In this document: piece after piece, positions 1 through 9,163 of the stretch
Position numbering within the stretch: the first letter of the stretch is position 1
Layout of the letters: each line of letters begins with the position of its first letter
Assembly: GCA_903888515.1 (NCBI GenBank)
Contig: CAISTY010000134.1
Coordinates: 1 to 33,485, forward strand
Reading direction: 5' to 3'
DNA length: 33,485 nt
From: Akkermansiaceae bacterium
Lineage (GTDB): Bacteria; Verrucomicrobiota; Verrucomicrobiia; Verrucomicrobiales; Akkermansiaceae
Notes under the pieces: generated by a model
Databases searched by the model: none
What the model saw: the letters and a program-made list of their open reading frames with translations, nothing else
What the model was told of the DNA's origin: nothing
Translations under genes and position numbers: made by a program

Positions 1-2
1 CC

Positions 3-119
3 CTGCGCGAATGTCTGCCGGAATTTATCGCAGGTTTCCGCAAAACCAATCCGTTGGCGAAAATCATTTCAGAAAACCTCGATGTTGACAGGGCCGAAGG
101 TTGGCGCCTAGCCTCGTGA
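3..119 (+). CDS. Possible 3' end of an unrecognised gene entering from the left
   Basis: An open frame runs from the left window edge to a TGA at 117-119 and gives 38 residues (begins LRECLPEFIAG, ends AEGWRLAS). The composition is protein-like, with alternating charged and hydrophobic residues, but it is too short to assign to a family. It would be convergent with, and overlap by about 56 bases, the 3' end of the AIPR gene; such an overlap is unusual, so one of the two ends may be extended by a recent rearrangement. It could also be chance. Confidence 0.3.
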   Translation: MRECLPEFIAGFRKTNPLAKIISENLDVDRAEGWRLAS

Positions 120-2106
120 GGGGAATTCCCCACTGTTGAGTCAGTATACCCATCTCTTTAAAGCTTAACCTCTTGTTAGTCAGATTCCATTCCCTGAGCT
201 GTTCCCAATGAGCAGCACCCTTTTCGACCACATACGTCTGGGCGTGAATACTGTCTTGGATTGTCTGAGTCCGAAAGCCGTCATTCTCGCGTTCAGTGGT
301 CTTTTCATGATCGATAAGATACTCAGGAAACCCGCCCCCAAGCTTAAGAGGGCTTTCCTTCACTAATTCCCAGCAATCGGTCTTCTTGGCCCATTCTGTC
401 ACGTTTGAGGTGGAGCCCTTCGGTGGACTGACGAGAATATCGTTCACGATTGCCGCGATCTCAGCCAACTTGAATTCAAGTGGCTCAGGAAGCTTTTGAA
501 GATCCCAGATTCGCAGGAAATCAAAGTATCTTCCGGATTCTCTTACCATACAGGCAAACTTTGCGATCGTGTAAGTGACGACGTTCGCTTTGTAGCCGCC
601 GTACCAGTCTTGCCGGAAAACCAACTTATCCACATCTCGAAAGAAGACCGCTTTGGCAATGGAATTCTTGAACCAAATTTCGTTGAAGCTTTTGCCATCG
701 TCCTTCTCCCACTGCGTAGCGATCCGCCCTACGAATCCGGGAGTACGAGAACTTCCCGCAAACGCCTTCTGGGCTCCCAAGCTGACCTCGTGCGGAACCT
801 CCTCGAACGAGAGAATGAACTTGGCTAGATCAGTTTTCGTGAACATCTGGCTCCGCGGATTCATTAGCAAAAACTTCTTCTGCTGGGCAGGCGTAAGGTT
901 TGCCTGTTGGTTGGCATACTGCCCGCGAGCCCGCTCATAGAACCAGTGAGTTTCCTGAATGCCTCCCTCTGTGGATGGAGCCCATAGACGTCTCGAAAAT
1001 TCCTCTATCCTGAGATGGAATGGGTGGTTCGAGAAGAAATCCGCAGCATTGACCTTGTTTTGTGTATTCGAATACTGGGAGATTCTTGGAACAATTTCAT
1101 CGACCTTTTCGGGCGGCACTACAGAAAGTTTCACTTGGACATAAACCTTCTTGAGATCCGCCTTCTCTCTTCGCCTAGCCGTAAATATCGACGCGGTTGT
1201 CTGTCCACCGTTGACGATCTGAAGGTTCCTGACCTTGAGAATCCCACGGTCCCCGTCAACCGTAACAATCTCTTCTGCCGTGGCTGTGAGTCCGTTGTTG
1301 TACGAAAAGAACATCTGCGGTTCATTGACGATGGTGTTGCGCATCCCCTTGTTAATGAGGCCTCTGAACTGAAGGAACGTACGCACATTCTGCTCTAGTA
1401 ACCGTTCGCCGAATTCATGATATAGATCGGCGAGCACCCCGCCTGGAATCACAAGCAGGAATGATTGCATGGAATCCTTCCCAACATACGCGGGAAGACA
1501 GGGGAGCGGACCTCCATCTCTCGAAGCAAAGTCGATCCAGATGTCTTCCCTCGACTTTCCCGAAGTGTTTGCGCGATGAATGCGTCCGAGATCCCAGACT
1601 TCGTAGCTTGTCGGCAAACCACCGACCTCCTCTTTTGGAAGAGCGGCAACTTTGGCGCTTAGTGCAGCATTTGAGACAAGCACAAGTGAAACTCGCGTAA
1701 TGTCGCTCCGGGATTTCCGAATCATCCACGCCAACTCGGTTACCGGCATCGCCTCATCGAGAGACTCAGCGAAGCCGTTGTTGAGAGACGATTCCACAAA
1801 GCGGACAAGTCTCTTGAAAGCCTTCTCGATATCCGATTTGGTAAGAGTTTCAAGGCTCCTTGAATCCCGGTAGTCGCTAAGGATCAGAGTCAGGCAAGCA
1901 AGTTCGTCGTTGAAAGACCACGCGTCCACGGCCAATCCCTTGGTTGTGTTCTTGTAATCTGTCTGGGCGTAGCCAGTCATGAATCCCTCATCCTCCAAGG
2001 TCGAGCACATATGCTCAACGAAGCTGCTCCGAGTGAAATTCTCGTCTGCACCTGACCTTGCAATGAGCTCCTGTGTGAATTCCTTGTGATATTCTTCTAT
2101 TGTCAT
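64..2106 (-). CDS. AIPR-family protein (abortive infection phage resistance domain)
   Basis: This 680-residue protein is the last gene of the four-gene operon. The start is placed at the ATG at 2104-2106 (begins MTIEEYHKEF), because that ATG overlaps the stop of the upstream gene in an ATGA; the frame continues 15 codons further without another reason to start there. The AIPR signature is clear: LLEQNVRTFL near residues 237-246, the NNGLTATA block near 270-277, and the strongly conserved QIVNGGQTTASIF near 296-308. AIPR proteins are known from abortive-infection plasmids and from predicted conflict operons with Z1 and GHKL ATPases; their biochemical activity is not something the sequence alone settles. 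Base composition is lower in GC than the right-hand chromosome, which fits horizontal acquisition. The last ~12 residues overlap a possible convergent frame and may not be native. Confidence 0.9.
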   Translation of the reverse strand: MTIEEYHKEFTQELIARSGADENFTRSSFVEHMCSTLEDEGFMTGYAQTDYKNTTKGLAVDAWSFNDELACLTLILSDYRDSRSLETLTKSDIEKAFKRLVRFVESSLNNGFAESLDEAMPVTELAWMIRKSRSDITRVSLVLVSNAALSAKVAALPKEEVGGLPTSYEVWDLGRIHRANTSGKSREDIWIDFASRDGGPLPCLPAYVGKDSMQSFLLVIPGGVLADLYHEFGERLLEQNVRTFLQFRGLINKGMRNTIVNEPQMFFSYNNGLTATAEEIVTVDGDRGILKVRNLQIVNGGQTTASIFTARRREKADLKKVYVQVKLSVVPPEKVDEIVPRISQYSNTQNKVNAADFFSNHPFHLRIEEFSRRLWAPSTEGGIQETHWFYERARGQYANQQANLTPAQQKKFLLMNPRSQMFTKTDLAKFILSFEEVPHEVSLGAQKAFAGSSRTPGFVGRIATQWEKDDGKSFNEIWFKNSIAKAVFFRDVDKLVFRQDWYGGYKANVVTYTIAKFACMVRESGRYFDFLRIWDLQKLPEPLEFKLAEIAAIVNDILVSPPKGSTSNVTEWAKKTDCWELVKESPLKLGGGFPEYLIDHEKTTERENDGFRTQTIQDSIHAQTYVVEKGAAHWEQLREWNLTNKRLSFKEMGILTQQWGIPLTRLGANLRPCQHRGFLK

Positions 2107-3068
2107 AATTCGCTTTTCCACCAATTGGGCTTTTCGACAAACTCGGCGCACGCATCGAGGTGCAGAACGTATGAGATGGAGTCAACACCGTCCGGAACGC
2201 TTGACGGGGCGATTCTCGGAAAGCCTTCAGCGATCCTGAAACTCTTCACGGCGACTGTGCTAAAGTGATACTCAAAGTATTTCTCGGACGAAACGTAACC
2301 TGCAAGGTATAGAAGATCCTCGAATCTCTCGCGTGCAAGGTCGGAAGCCGTCAGGAGATTCTCTCTAATTGCGTCGATCACGCCGTTGAGGTTAAAATGA
2401 TCTGATGCTTCGCCGGAAGCGGTTGCTATAGTATAAACCACAAGATACGCTTCTGGCAGCTGGGGATTAAGCTGTTCGATGGATGTAATCCGCACAGAAG
2501 GTTTGGAGCCTCCCGCTTGGCACTTCACTTCGACCGCTGTCTCATGAATTGCAAAATCCTGAGGGGCATCCTCCGGCCCCTTCCAGAATGTCACCGCGTT
2601 ATTCCATCCGTAGGCCGACGCTACTGGACCCTTCAGGAACAAGAGTTCTCCGACGAGCCCCTTAATCTTTTCTATCGGCAATAGGCCCGAGCGCTCCTTT
2701 TTGAGGAAATCTTGCCATCGCTTCAGCCTACGCAGGACGATCGATGGCCCCAGTGAGGCTTCCGTCACATGGATCGTTGTGCGTACGATGTCGGTGCAGA
2801 GAGCATGGAACAGCTCCCAGTTAGATGTTTCGTTAAGAATCAGGACAAGTTTTGCACGTTCGCCCTGCTTCGCTACTCCAGTGGTGATCCCCGATAGATT
2901 GGGTAACGATTTCAGCTCCGGCATGGTTCCGGCGTCTCCGTCATAGATGAAAAGGTATCGGTTGCGTGCGTCGACCCCCCAATACAGGAGAAGCGGATGG
3001 TGATCGTCCACCAAGCGAACATTGAAATCTGAGGCCGGTTTGTCAATTGCTGTCCAAGGATTATTCAT
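2103..3068 (-). CDS. PD-(D/E)XK motif protein (DUF4420 type)
   Basis: A 321-residue protein with a restriction-endonuclease-like core. The pattern GLVGELLFL (E141), APQDF (D171) and AVEVKC (E180-x-K182) is the E ... D ... ExK arrangement expected for a PD-(D/E)XK nuclease active site, and the surrounding sequence resembles the DUF4420 proteins found beside Z1 ATPases. The N-terminal ~120 residues have no motif that I recognise. The start ATG at 3066-3068 overlaps the stop of the Z1 gene, and its own stop overlaps the AIPR start, so the three genes are translationally coupled. Its inferred role is the DNA-cleaving effector of the defence operon; the active-site residues appear intact, so it is probably functional. 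Confidence 0.85.
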   Translation of the reverse strand: MNNPWTAIDKPASDFNVRLVDDHHPLLLYWGVDARNRYLFIYDGDAGTMPELKSLPNLSGITTGVAKQGERAKLVLILNETSNWELFHALCTDIVRTTIHVTEASLGPSIVLRRLKRWQDFLKKERSGLLPIEKIKGLVGELLFLKGPVASAYGWNNAVTFWKGPEDAPQDFAIHETAVEVKCQAGGSKPSVRITSIEQLNPQLPEAYLVVYTIATASGEASDHFNLNGVIDAIRENLLTASDLARERFEDLLYLAGYVSSEKYFEYHFSTVAVKSFRIAEGFPRIAPSSVPDGVDSISYVLHLDACAEFVEKPNWWKSEL

Positions 3069-5740
3069 TCAATTTCCTCCTCCTCTATGGTTTCAGCATA
3101 GGTCTGGTTCCAATACGGAATGTTGACGATGTATTCCACGAGCTTCCGAGGCCTTTTTGTTGTGGCGCTTCCCGGAAAGCTTAGACCGTATGCGGCGACA
3201 ACCTTTGTAGGCACCTCCTTTATTTCCAGGAGGTGAATGATAAGGAGTGGCCGTTTCCCATCGACTTGCCTGTAGAGCTTTGGGTTCAGCGTTTTTGAAT
3301 CTGCATTATCCAAGAGATTTGCCAGCACCTCGGGTGCTATACCGACCTCCTCGTCGCCAGCCTCTCCAATCCTCGATTTTTTCTTGAAAGAGATTACACC
3401 GTTTCCAACCACCGCCGTTTTATCGCGGTTTTGCATACGTCCTTTCAGTTGCACGCATTCAAGAATTCCGTCATCATTTTTCGGCTTCAGTGTCTTTAAA
3501 AGGATGTCACAAGTGTCAATACCCTCACCCTGAAGCCAAGAAAGGTGTTCAACCAGCGGCTGATAGTAGTGAGTATAAAATGAATGCGGATGGTTTCTGA
3601 ACTGCTCCACAAAGGATTGCACAACGCCGACTGGAACCATTTCCCACACGTAACCCCGTGATGTGAGGAAAACACCATTTTTGGCCTCGTCTCCGGCCCT
3701 ATCAATCGTTCGTTTGATCAGCGCTAAGTTTTCATCGATGATGTTCTTGTCCGAGGAGAGAACAAGCGTCTCAATGAGACGTCCCTCGAGAGATATCTGA
3801 TGGGGGACCGCCTTGCCGTTGCGCATCTTGTTTCTTGCGGTGACAATCAGCGCTGTTGGGTGGCTGCGAACCCGCAGGCCGAACTCCAATGGAGTCAGCC
3901 TTGCCTTCTCCATCGCCGTGAAATCGCTCCGCAGCTCCTCGGTAGCATCCGCTATATGCGCATACCATGACGAGGCGTCTGGCGTCATGAAGATGCGGCA
4001 AAGATCTTCGTATCCGTCTCGATAACCGAACCAGCGTCCCATCTGCATCAGTGTGTCATACATAATCGAGTTTCTCAAGAAGTAACTGACAAGAAGTCCC
4101 TCCAGTGTGAGTCCTCTTGAAAGAGACAATCCACCAATTGCGATCACACTCCTGCCGTCTGGGTAATTCAATTTTGAGTAGTCTAGCGAATCAGTCGACC
4201 CGAGGTTGACGCTGATGACTTCAATCGGCGCGATGGCCTTCTTGAGGACCGATTGCACATCGGCCCAATTGAAACCGGACTGAGAGTAATCGGATTCCCA
4301 TGTGCCGTGGAGGCATGCCACGGAGCTATCCATTAGTGCCTGCACTGGCGGGAGGCCGGAGAAATTGTTCACTCCTTGCCGAAGCTCCTTTACTCGATCA
4401 AGGACGAGTCCCTTCAGGTGGTTTTGAACCGCGGTGAAACGACTGACGTTGATCATCATTGAGTGATGTTTCCCGAGATGTCCTCTAAGTATACGTATTG
4501 CGCGTGCGAGAATAAAGCAGTTGATCGATTTCTTCAAACTAGGAGGGAGAACAGCCGGGACGAAGTCGATCTTATGCCGTACTGGCAGGAGATGTTCATT
4601 ATCCTTAATATCGCGGGTCAAATCGAGATCGGCCCCGGTAGTAAATATGCGGTTGGCTCCTATATAGTTGTCAGGAGGATCGAGACTCAGAATAAAATCG
4701 CGCGGAAACAAGTCTTTATAGATATCTCCATTCTGCATTTCATCTTCTGTTTCCGGATCGATGAAGATATTCGCAAATGGAGTTGCCGTGTAGCCGACAA
4801 ATGAGCTTCGCTCGAAGATCGAGAGTAGATTGCGGATTGCCTTATTGATTGCAGTTGGATCTTTGTCGTCCTTATTTGTATTGATTGATGCGTGGTCTGC
4901 CTCGTCGTCCACGAGGAGCATGGGAAAGTCCTTTAAGTTGTGTTTATTGTGCTCTGAGAGCCACTTGTGGAGATTTTCCAGAGTTGATTTATTCTTTTTT
5001 ACCACCAGCACTACTGGCTCGTTAAGCGCCTTGAGACCCATCGTATTTGAATTAGCGACTAGGAGCGCGAAGTCTTGGGTAACTGTAGTTAGACACACTG
5101 GCTTTCGCTCGGCTCCGAATTTAGAAGCGCCAACGTGTTCTTTTGAGCGGGTGCACCAGCCCATGAAATCACTGTCGATGCGCTCTTGTGTTTGGTTACG
5201 CAGTGAATTGAGCAGACCGGCAAGAATGATAATCACTTTGTATCCGGCATCCGCCGCTTTACAGACTAGCCCTGTGTAATTAGCAGTCTTTCCAGACTGC
5301 ACGTGACCAACAACGAGTCCACGGCGGGCCCACATCCCCTCCTTTCCGGGGTCTTCGAGGTGATCGATAACATTGTCCGTAACATTATCAAGGGCTCTCA
5401 CCACATGCGGGGGAAATTCCTTTGTGGTCAGGAGGTGTTTGCGGTAGCGTGTCCAATAATACCAGTCGATGTCTCCTTGCTTTCCAGCGAGCCACGGCTT
5501 GTAGTCCTCCGCTTGAAAGAGGGAGCCCAGCCTCATGCGCACTGAGAAGCGTGTTTGTAGTGTTCGAACCGCATCGGAGATCTCGTCGTCTGTAAAGCCT
5601 GCCGAGGACTCGTGCCCTGGGATCATGGAGAGCAATCCTGCTTGGGCTTTTACAAAATTCCTGAGGGCGTCCTCTGTTGGCGGCTCTCTCTGTTCAAGGA
5701 TGAGAGCCACTGTATCAATCAGTTTTATTAGGTCAGCCAT
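3065..5740 (-). CDS. Z1-domain superfamily 2 helicase-like ATPase
   Basis: About 891 residues from the ATG at 5738-5740 (MADLIKLID), chosen because it overlaps the upstream stop by only eight bases (ATGGCTGA); a further in-frame ATG at 5770 would add ten residues. From the later start, the Walker A GHVQSGKT lies at about residues 145-152, the Walker B/DEAD-like DDEAD at about 278-282, the motif III-like GYTATPFAN near 316-324, and the motif VI-like QMGRWFGYR near 566-574. This is the classic Z1 layout: an N-terminal ATP-binding half followed by the Z1 region with the arginine finger. Known family context is with MutL/MORC-like ATPases, PD-(D/E)XK nucleases and AIPR proteins, which is exactly the context here. 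It is inferred to remodel or translocate on DNA for the adjacent nuclease. Confidence 0.92.
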   Translation of the reverse strand: MADLIKLIDTVALILEQREPPTEDALRNFVKAQAGLLSMIPGHESSAGFTDDEISDAVRTLQTRFSVRMRLGSLFQAEDYKPWLAGKQGDIDWYYWTRYRKHLLTTKEFPPHVVRALDNVTDNVIDHLEDPGKEGMWARRGLVVGHVQSGKTANYTGLVCKAADAGYKVIIILAGLLNSLRNQTQERIDSDFMGWCTRSKEHVGASKFGAERKPVCLTTVTQDFALLVANSNTMGLKALNEPVVLVVKKNKSTLENLHKWLSEHNKHNLKDFPMLLVDDEADHASINTNKDDKDPTAINKAIRNLLSIFERSSFVGYTATPFANIFIDPETEDEMQNGDIYKDLFPRDFILSLDPPDNYIGANRIFTTGADLDLTRDIKDNEHLLPVRHKIDFVPAVLPPSLKKSINCFILARAIRILRGHLGKHHSMMINVSRFTAVQNHLKGLVLDRVKELRQGVNNFSGLPPVQALMDSSVACLHGTWESDYSQSGFNWADVQSVLKKAIAPIEVISVNLGSTDSLDYSKLNYPDGRSVIAIGGLSLSRGLTLEGLLVSYFLRNSIMYDTLMQMGRWFGYRDGYEDLCRIFMTPDASSWYAHIADATEELRSDFTAMEKARLTPLEFGLRVRSHPTALIVTARNKMRNGKAVPHQISLEGRLIETLVLSSDKNIIDENLALIKRTIDRAGDEAKNGVFLTSRGYVWEMVPVGVVQSFVEQFRNHPHSFYTHYYQPLVEHLSWLQGEGIDTCDILLKTLKPKNDDGILECVQLKGRMQNRDKTAVVGNGVISFKKKSRIGEAGDEEVGIAPEVLANLLDNADSKTLNPKLYRQVDGKRPLLIIHLLEIKEVPTKVVAAYGLSFPGSATTKRPRKLVEYIVNIPYWNQTYAETIEEEEIE

Positions 5741-7244
5741 TCGATTTAGTGATTTCGGGAAGAAGCTCATCTATCAACTCAGGAGGGAATGGAAAGGCTT
5801 CAGTCCTGAGTAGTTGTTTGCGCAGATCCACCCCTTCAAAACCATACGAGCGGAGGGCGTCAATGAGTTGGACCGCCGCTAGGCGGACTTCCTCCTCATC
5901 ATATTCAGGCTTCTCAAACTCTACCGTGTCACTCGCCGCATCCGCAAAAAAGAGCTCATAAGGAAACGTCTCGTTGACTAAGCGGAGGCATGTCCTTAAC
6001 TGGCTAGCCTGTTCCATCGTAACCATCTCCAATAGCGATTTGACTAGCGGGTGTTCTTCGTTGACACCGTAGCGAATTTTGCCGTCAGCGACCTCACGAC
6101 TCCATACCGGGGTTAACGTTCGATTCTTGATTACGGTCGCACGTCGGGTAAACACGTGCTTGCCTGCTCCTGCGATCCTTCCGATGACTTTCTTGAGCTC
6201 CCGACGCACCGATTCTGGGGGGCTGGCCTGAGATTTTTTGACGTCGATTCTCCAAAGGTGGTCAAGGCTATTGGGGATATCAACACGAACGCGAATGAGT
6301 TTGTTTAGTTCCTCTTTCTTGATTAGGCGGAACCAAGTTGCCTTAACGATTAGCCGTCGATTCCGATATATATAGAATCCTTGGTTGTGCAGGTATCCGT
6401 GTTCCCCAGCATACTGCTCGTAAAGAGCAGTCGGCACCTTGCTACGGTGTGGCAGCACGTATGGCTGCACCAAGATTTTTCGACCGTCGATGTGGACCGT
6501 TTCTAGTGGTAGTTCTTGGCGAGCAGGAATCAGCGGACCAAAGGGGTTGAAGGCATCAAGAGCGTTGCCGTTAAAATCGATTTTGATGGCGGACCGGCCT
6601 GGAGAATCGGGCGAGAGGAAACGGTGGAATACCAGTTCGAGGTGCTTCCTTGCCGAATCCATGGCCTCCGAGAAGCGTGCTTCGGCAATAGAGTTCCCCT
6701 TTTCAACACTGGAGTTGTCGAGTCTTCTCCAAAGAAGGATGGTTCCTGATTCCCTATTTGCGAGGGACTCCGAGACGAGTCCGTTCAGGAGCAGATCGCT
6801 GGTAATATTTGCGGGATCGTAAAGTCCCGCGAGCCAACTAGCCGACCCGTTGGTTGCTATCTTGTCGAGATCCCATTCGCATGCGGTCAACATGCCATCG
6901 CGCTTTGAGGCTAATGTCAAGTGCCGGCACTGTGATATAGAAGCAGTCTTCATTCCGAGACCGAACCTACCCAGATCGTTCTCGTCGCGGGATTCTATTG
7001 GAGTCCTGCTGCCAAAACGCATCGCCTCTATCAGCTCTTCCTGTGTCATACCGCGGCCGTCGTCAACAATGGCGACCCACGGCGCACCGTTATTCCATAG
7101 GAATTGCACGGATACCGAAGTCGATTGAGCCGTGATGCTGTTGTCTATGATGTCCGCAAGGGCAGTTTCTATGGTGTAGCCTATGCTCCTCAGCGACTCA
7201 AGAAGAGCGGAGGGTTGCGGGCTGAGATCCAAATGACCTGACAT
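5733..7244 (-). CDS. GHKL (MORC/MutL-like) ATP-binding protein
   Basis: First gene of the operon, 503 residues from the ATG at 7242-7244; a TTG two codons upstream is an alternative. The Bergerat ATP-binding fold is shown by the N box ALADIIDNS (D31, D34, N35), the DDGRGM motif at 61-66 and the GRFGLGMKTAS lid motif around 92-102. The opening LSPQPSALLESLRSIGYT is typical of the stand-alone ATPases of this kind encoded in restriction-like conflict operons. The C-terminal ~250 residues carry no catalytic motif that I recognise and probably mediate dimerisation or DNA contact. No strong Shine-Dalgarno is visible upstream. In the best-known version of this cluster a cytosine methyltransferase and a Vsr nuclease lie nearby; neither is found upstream here. 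Confidence 0.9.
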   Translation of the reverse strand: MSGHLDLSPQPSALLESLRSIGYTIETALADIIDNSITAQSTSVSVQFLWNNGAPWVAIVDDGRGMTQEELIEAMRFGSRTPIESRDENDLGRFGLGMKTASISQCRHLTLASKRDGMLTACEWDLDKIATNGSASWLAGLYDPANITSDLLLNGLVSESLANRESGTILLWRRLDNSSVEKGNSIAEARFSEAMDSARKHLELVFHRFLSPDSPGRSAIKIDFNGNALDAFNPFGPLIPARQELPLETVHIDGRKILVQPYVLPHRSKVPTALYEQYAGEHGYLHNQGFYIYRNRRLIVKATWFRLIKKEELNKLIRVRVDIPNSLDHLWRIDVKKSQASPPESVRRELKKVIGRIAGAGKHVFTRRATVIKNRTLTPVWSREVADGKIRYGVNEEHPLVKSLLEMVTMEQASQLRTCLRLVNETFPYELFFADAASDTVEFEKPEYDEEEVRLAAVQLIDALRSYGFEGVDLRKQLLRTEAFPFPPELIDELLPEITKSNG

Positions 7245-7250
7245 GCTCAA

Positions 7251-7580
7251 ATTGTTGTTGACTTATCGTCGGGATAGCAGATTGGAATGGGGAGAAGGGA
7301 CTGACAGGTGATCAGAAAAATGTATGCGTGGGCAGTGACGGGTGTCGTTGCTATTTGTTGGATCAGTTTTCGCCAGTGCCACAAAATGTCCCGGAAATGC
7401 AGAACCCGGCATGGGGCGCTACCAAAGGGCGCCATCAGTAGCGCCTGCGTGTGCGGTGCGCCTTCTTGAATCGGAGCGTTTCCGACGTTCAGTTCGTTGA
7501 AACTTTCGATGGTGGCAGCGGAGAGCACGGAAAGAAACAAGCGGAAAGTCTGATAGTTTGGAAGAGGAAAGTTTTTTTTC
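7251..7580. other. Upstream region of the defence operon, no gene seen
   Basis: Between the GHKL start and the truncated ORF to the right I see no convincing coding sequence. Small minus-strand frames cross it but lack protein-like composition. It should hold the operon promoter, but no clear -35/-10 pair could be picked out. An eight-T run near 7571-7578 marks the junction with the GC-rich remnant region. Confidence 0.4.
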
Positions 7581-7805
7581 GTTAAGTCTGTGATCCGTGG
7601 ACGTCATCGTCATGGACGTGTCCCGCCCGTCTCGACCCAGCGGTTCCGGACCCGTTAGTGCAGCCAAATGCCCGGGAATGGTGAAATCTGGCCGGGCGGC
7701 GGCGGTGTTGAAATCCCGCAACCAGGCACCGGCGCGGCGTTCAAGGCTGGGGAGGTCGCGGCGGAAACGCGGGCTTTGTGGTGGGTGGGACGCGATGTCG
7801 GTCAT
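7581..7805 (-). pseudogene. 5' fragment of an unrecognised GC-rich gene
   Basis: The frame opening with ATG at 7803-7805 (MTDIASHPPQSPRFRRDLPS) has protein-like, GC-rich codon use for about 75 residues. It includes LERRAGAWLRDFNTA and TIPGHLAALTGPEPL, then degenerates at a T-rich stretch near 7578 into low-quality sequence before a stop at 7419. I read this as the 5' part of a gene cut off where the defence-operon DNA begins. The product is not recognised. It could also be a short intact ORF with a random tail. Confidence 0.35.
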
Positions 7806-7816
7806 GGTGGAGAAAA

Positions 7817-7905
7817 GGATGAAGGATGAAGGATGAAAGCTGAAGGCTGAAATGGGTGGTCGGGGGTCGGGGTCGGGGGTCGGGGTCGGGGTCAGGGGTC
7901 AGGGG
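7817..7905. repeat. Simple-sequence repeats: GGATGAA and GTCGGGG tracts
   Basis: Three tandem GGATGAA units (about 7817-7837) are followed by GCTGAAGGCTGAA and then by a run of GGGGTC/GGGGGTC units at about 7858-7905. The second tract runs into the last codons of the kinase-like remnant. It has many closely spaced G-runs and could form a G-quadruplex on the plus strand. Confidence 0.75.
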
Positions 7906-8630
7906 GCGGAGGGTGAGATTTCTGCAAACGGGTCGTCAGGTGGCGAGGGGAAGCCGACTTCGGCCAGTTTGATCGCCGCCCAGGTTCCCCGGCGGGCCAA
8001 GGCAATGTAGGGATCAATGACGGCGAGATCATCGCATTCGGGCAACCGGACGACGTTTTCATCGTGCAGGTCATGGGCGAGCACGCCGGTGACGGGGTGA
8101 AGGTAATCGCCTAGCGTGCTGGAGTTCACGCCGCGATAGAGGCGCTTGATCCATCGACCCATCTCTTGATCGTGGTAAACCTGATGTTCTGCTCCGCCTC
8201 GTTTTCCCTGTGCGAGCCAGAGTTGAAAGAAGCGCTCTTCGTCAAAAATGTGGCCGCGAGCCTCCGCCCACTTCCTGAGGGCTATGCGGCCGGCGCGGTC
8301 AATGGGACCGAGACGGCTCAGCTCGCGGAGCTGCTGCGGGAGCTGCGGGATTTCAGGTAGTCGTAACCCTTGAGCGCCTGCTCGGTAGTGAGCTTCGGCC
8401 TCTTCAAAACCGAAGTCGCCGTGGCCTTTCTCGCCGGGGATTTCGGCTTCGGCACGGTGATACTGAAGAGCGGCTTCGATGGGGTGAATTGCATATCGAT
8501 GTTGGGAACGTAGCTGAAATGCCTGACGAGTCAAGTCCATTAGCGCCGGACCGGCGTCCGACAAGTCCACAAGCCCGGCGGGTGACCGGCGGGGAGCGGA
8601 ACCGGGTTGTGGGAGTTCGGGCGGGTGCAT
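7899..8630 (-). pseudogene. Polyvalent-protein-kinase-like gene with probable internal deletion
   Basis: The 243-residue frame carries a kinase-fold signature of the type found in phage and element polyvalent proteins. There is a candidate ATP lysine in GRWIKRLYRGV (K162), a catalytic loop AHDLHDENVV (D187, N192) and a DFG-like VIDPY (D206). Only 25 residues separate the lysine from the catalytic aspartate, where a kinase needs about 100. The sequence STLGDYL is joined directly to HPVTGVLAHDL, so an in-frame deletion of the lobe connection is likely and the protein is probably inactive. A second in-frame ATG at 8540 (MDLTRQAFQL) is an equally good start. The C-terminus runs into the simple repeat. 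A related, apparently complete kinase-like protein lies at 24685-25500. Seen: motifs and spacing; inferred: deletion. Confidence 0.6.
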
Positions 8631-8835
8631 GGGGTGGAGCTGCCACAGGCATCAGGACGTAGATGCTGAGGGCATCCGTGGCCTGATTGAGATTTAGTAG
8701 ATTTACCGAGCCGGGGCAATGGCCAAACGCGACACTAGCCGGTTCATTTTCAGCTGGCATGGCGCTATTCGTGGGCACTGCGGCCGGAGGCACGCAGCCA
8801 CACATGCGGCCACGGCCTGCGGAGCTGCGCGCGGA

Positions 8836-9163
8836 TTATTTTTTCCGGGATTTTTCAAGGGTTTCGCCCATGGATTCAGCAACGGAAGCAATTTCGGCGT
8901 CGGCGAGTTTGCATCTGGCGGCTTCACGGCGTTTGGCAGAAACTTTGCACGCGAAGGCGAGGCTGCCGGACTTCAGGTCCTCATCATTGGCGACGAAGGT
9001 GGCGGCGTTGTGCGCGTGGATGCCCATGTGGGCGGCAGTGGCGATGGCGTCCTGGTTGGCTCCGAGGAACAAAAACCTCTAAATTGTAGCCCGCGATGGC
9101 GGCATTGGTCATGGAGCTCATGGAGCCGGAACGGTCGAGGATGAATGCGATTTCTGTTTTCAT
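8836..9163 (-). pseudogene. VWA-domain gene collapsed by internal deletion and frameshift
   Basis: The ATG at 9161-9163 opens MKTEIAFILDRSGSMSSMT, a von Willebrand A domain start with the metal-binding D-x-S-x-S. About 27 codons later, near 9082, the frame changes to one that reads FLFLGANQDAIATAAHMGI and continues to a TAA at 8836-8838. That second block is the C-terminal part of the same family of VWA proteins. The middle of the domain, roughly 120-150 residues, is missing, and the two parts are out of frame. The remaining gene cannot make a folded VWA domain. Family: VWA proteins common on bacterial mobile islands. Confidence 0.7.

Noticed and set aside
7247..7540. 97-residue ORF overlapping the defence operon leader
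   Set aside because: Ends within the GHKL start, lacks protein-like composition and a start signal.
8404..8805. 133-residue minus-strand ORF overlapping the kinase-like remnant
   Set aside because: Arg/Ser/Pro-rich composition in the overlapping part and no recognisable domain; taken as a shadow.
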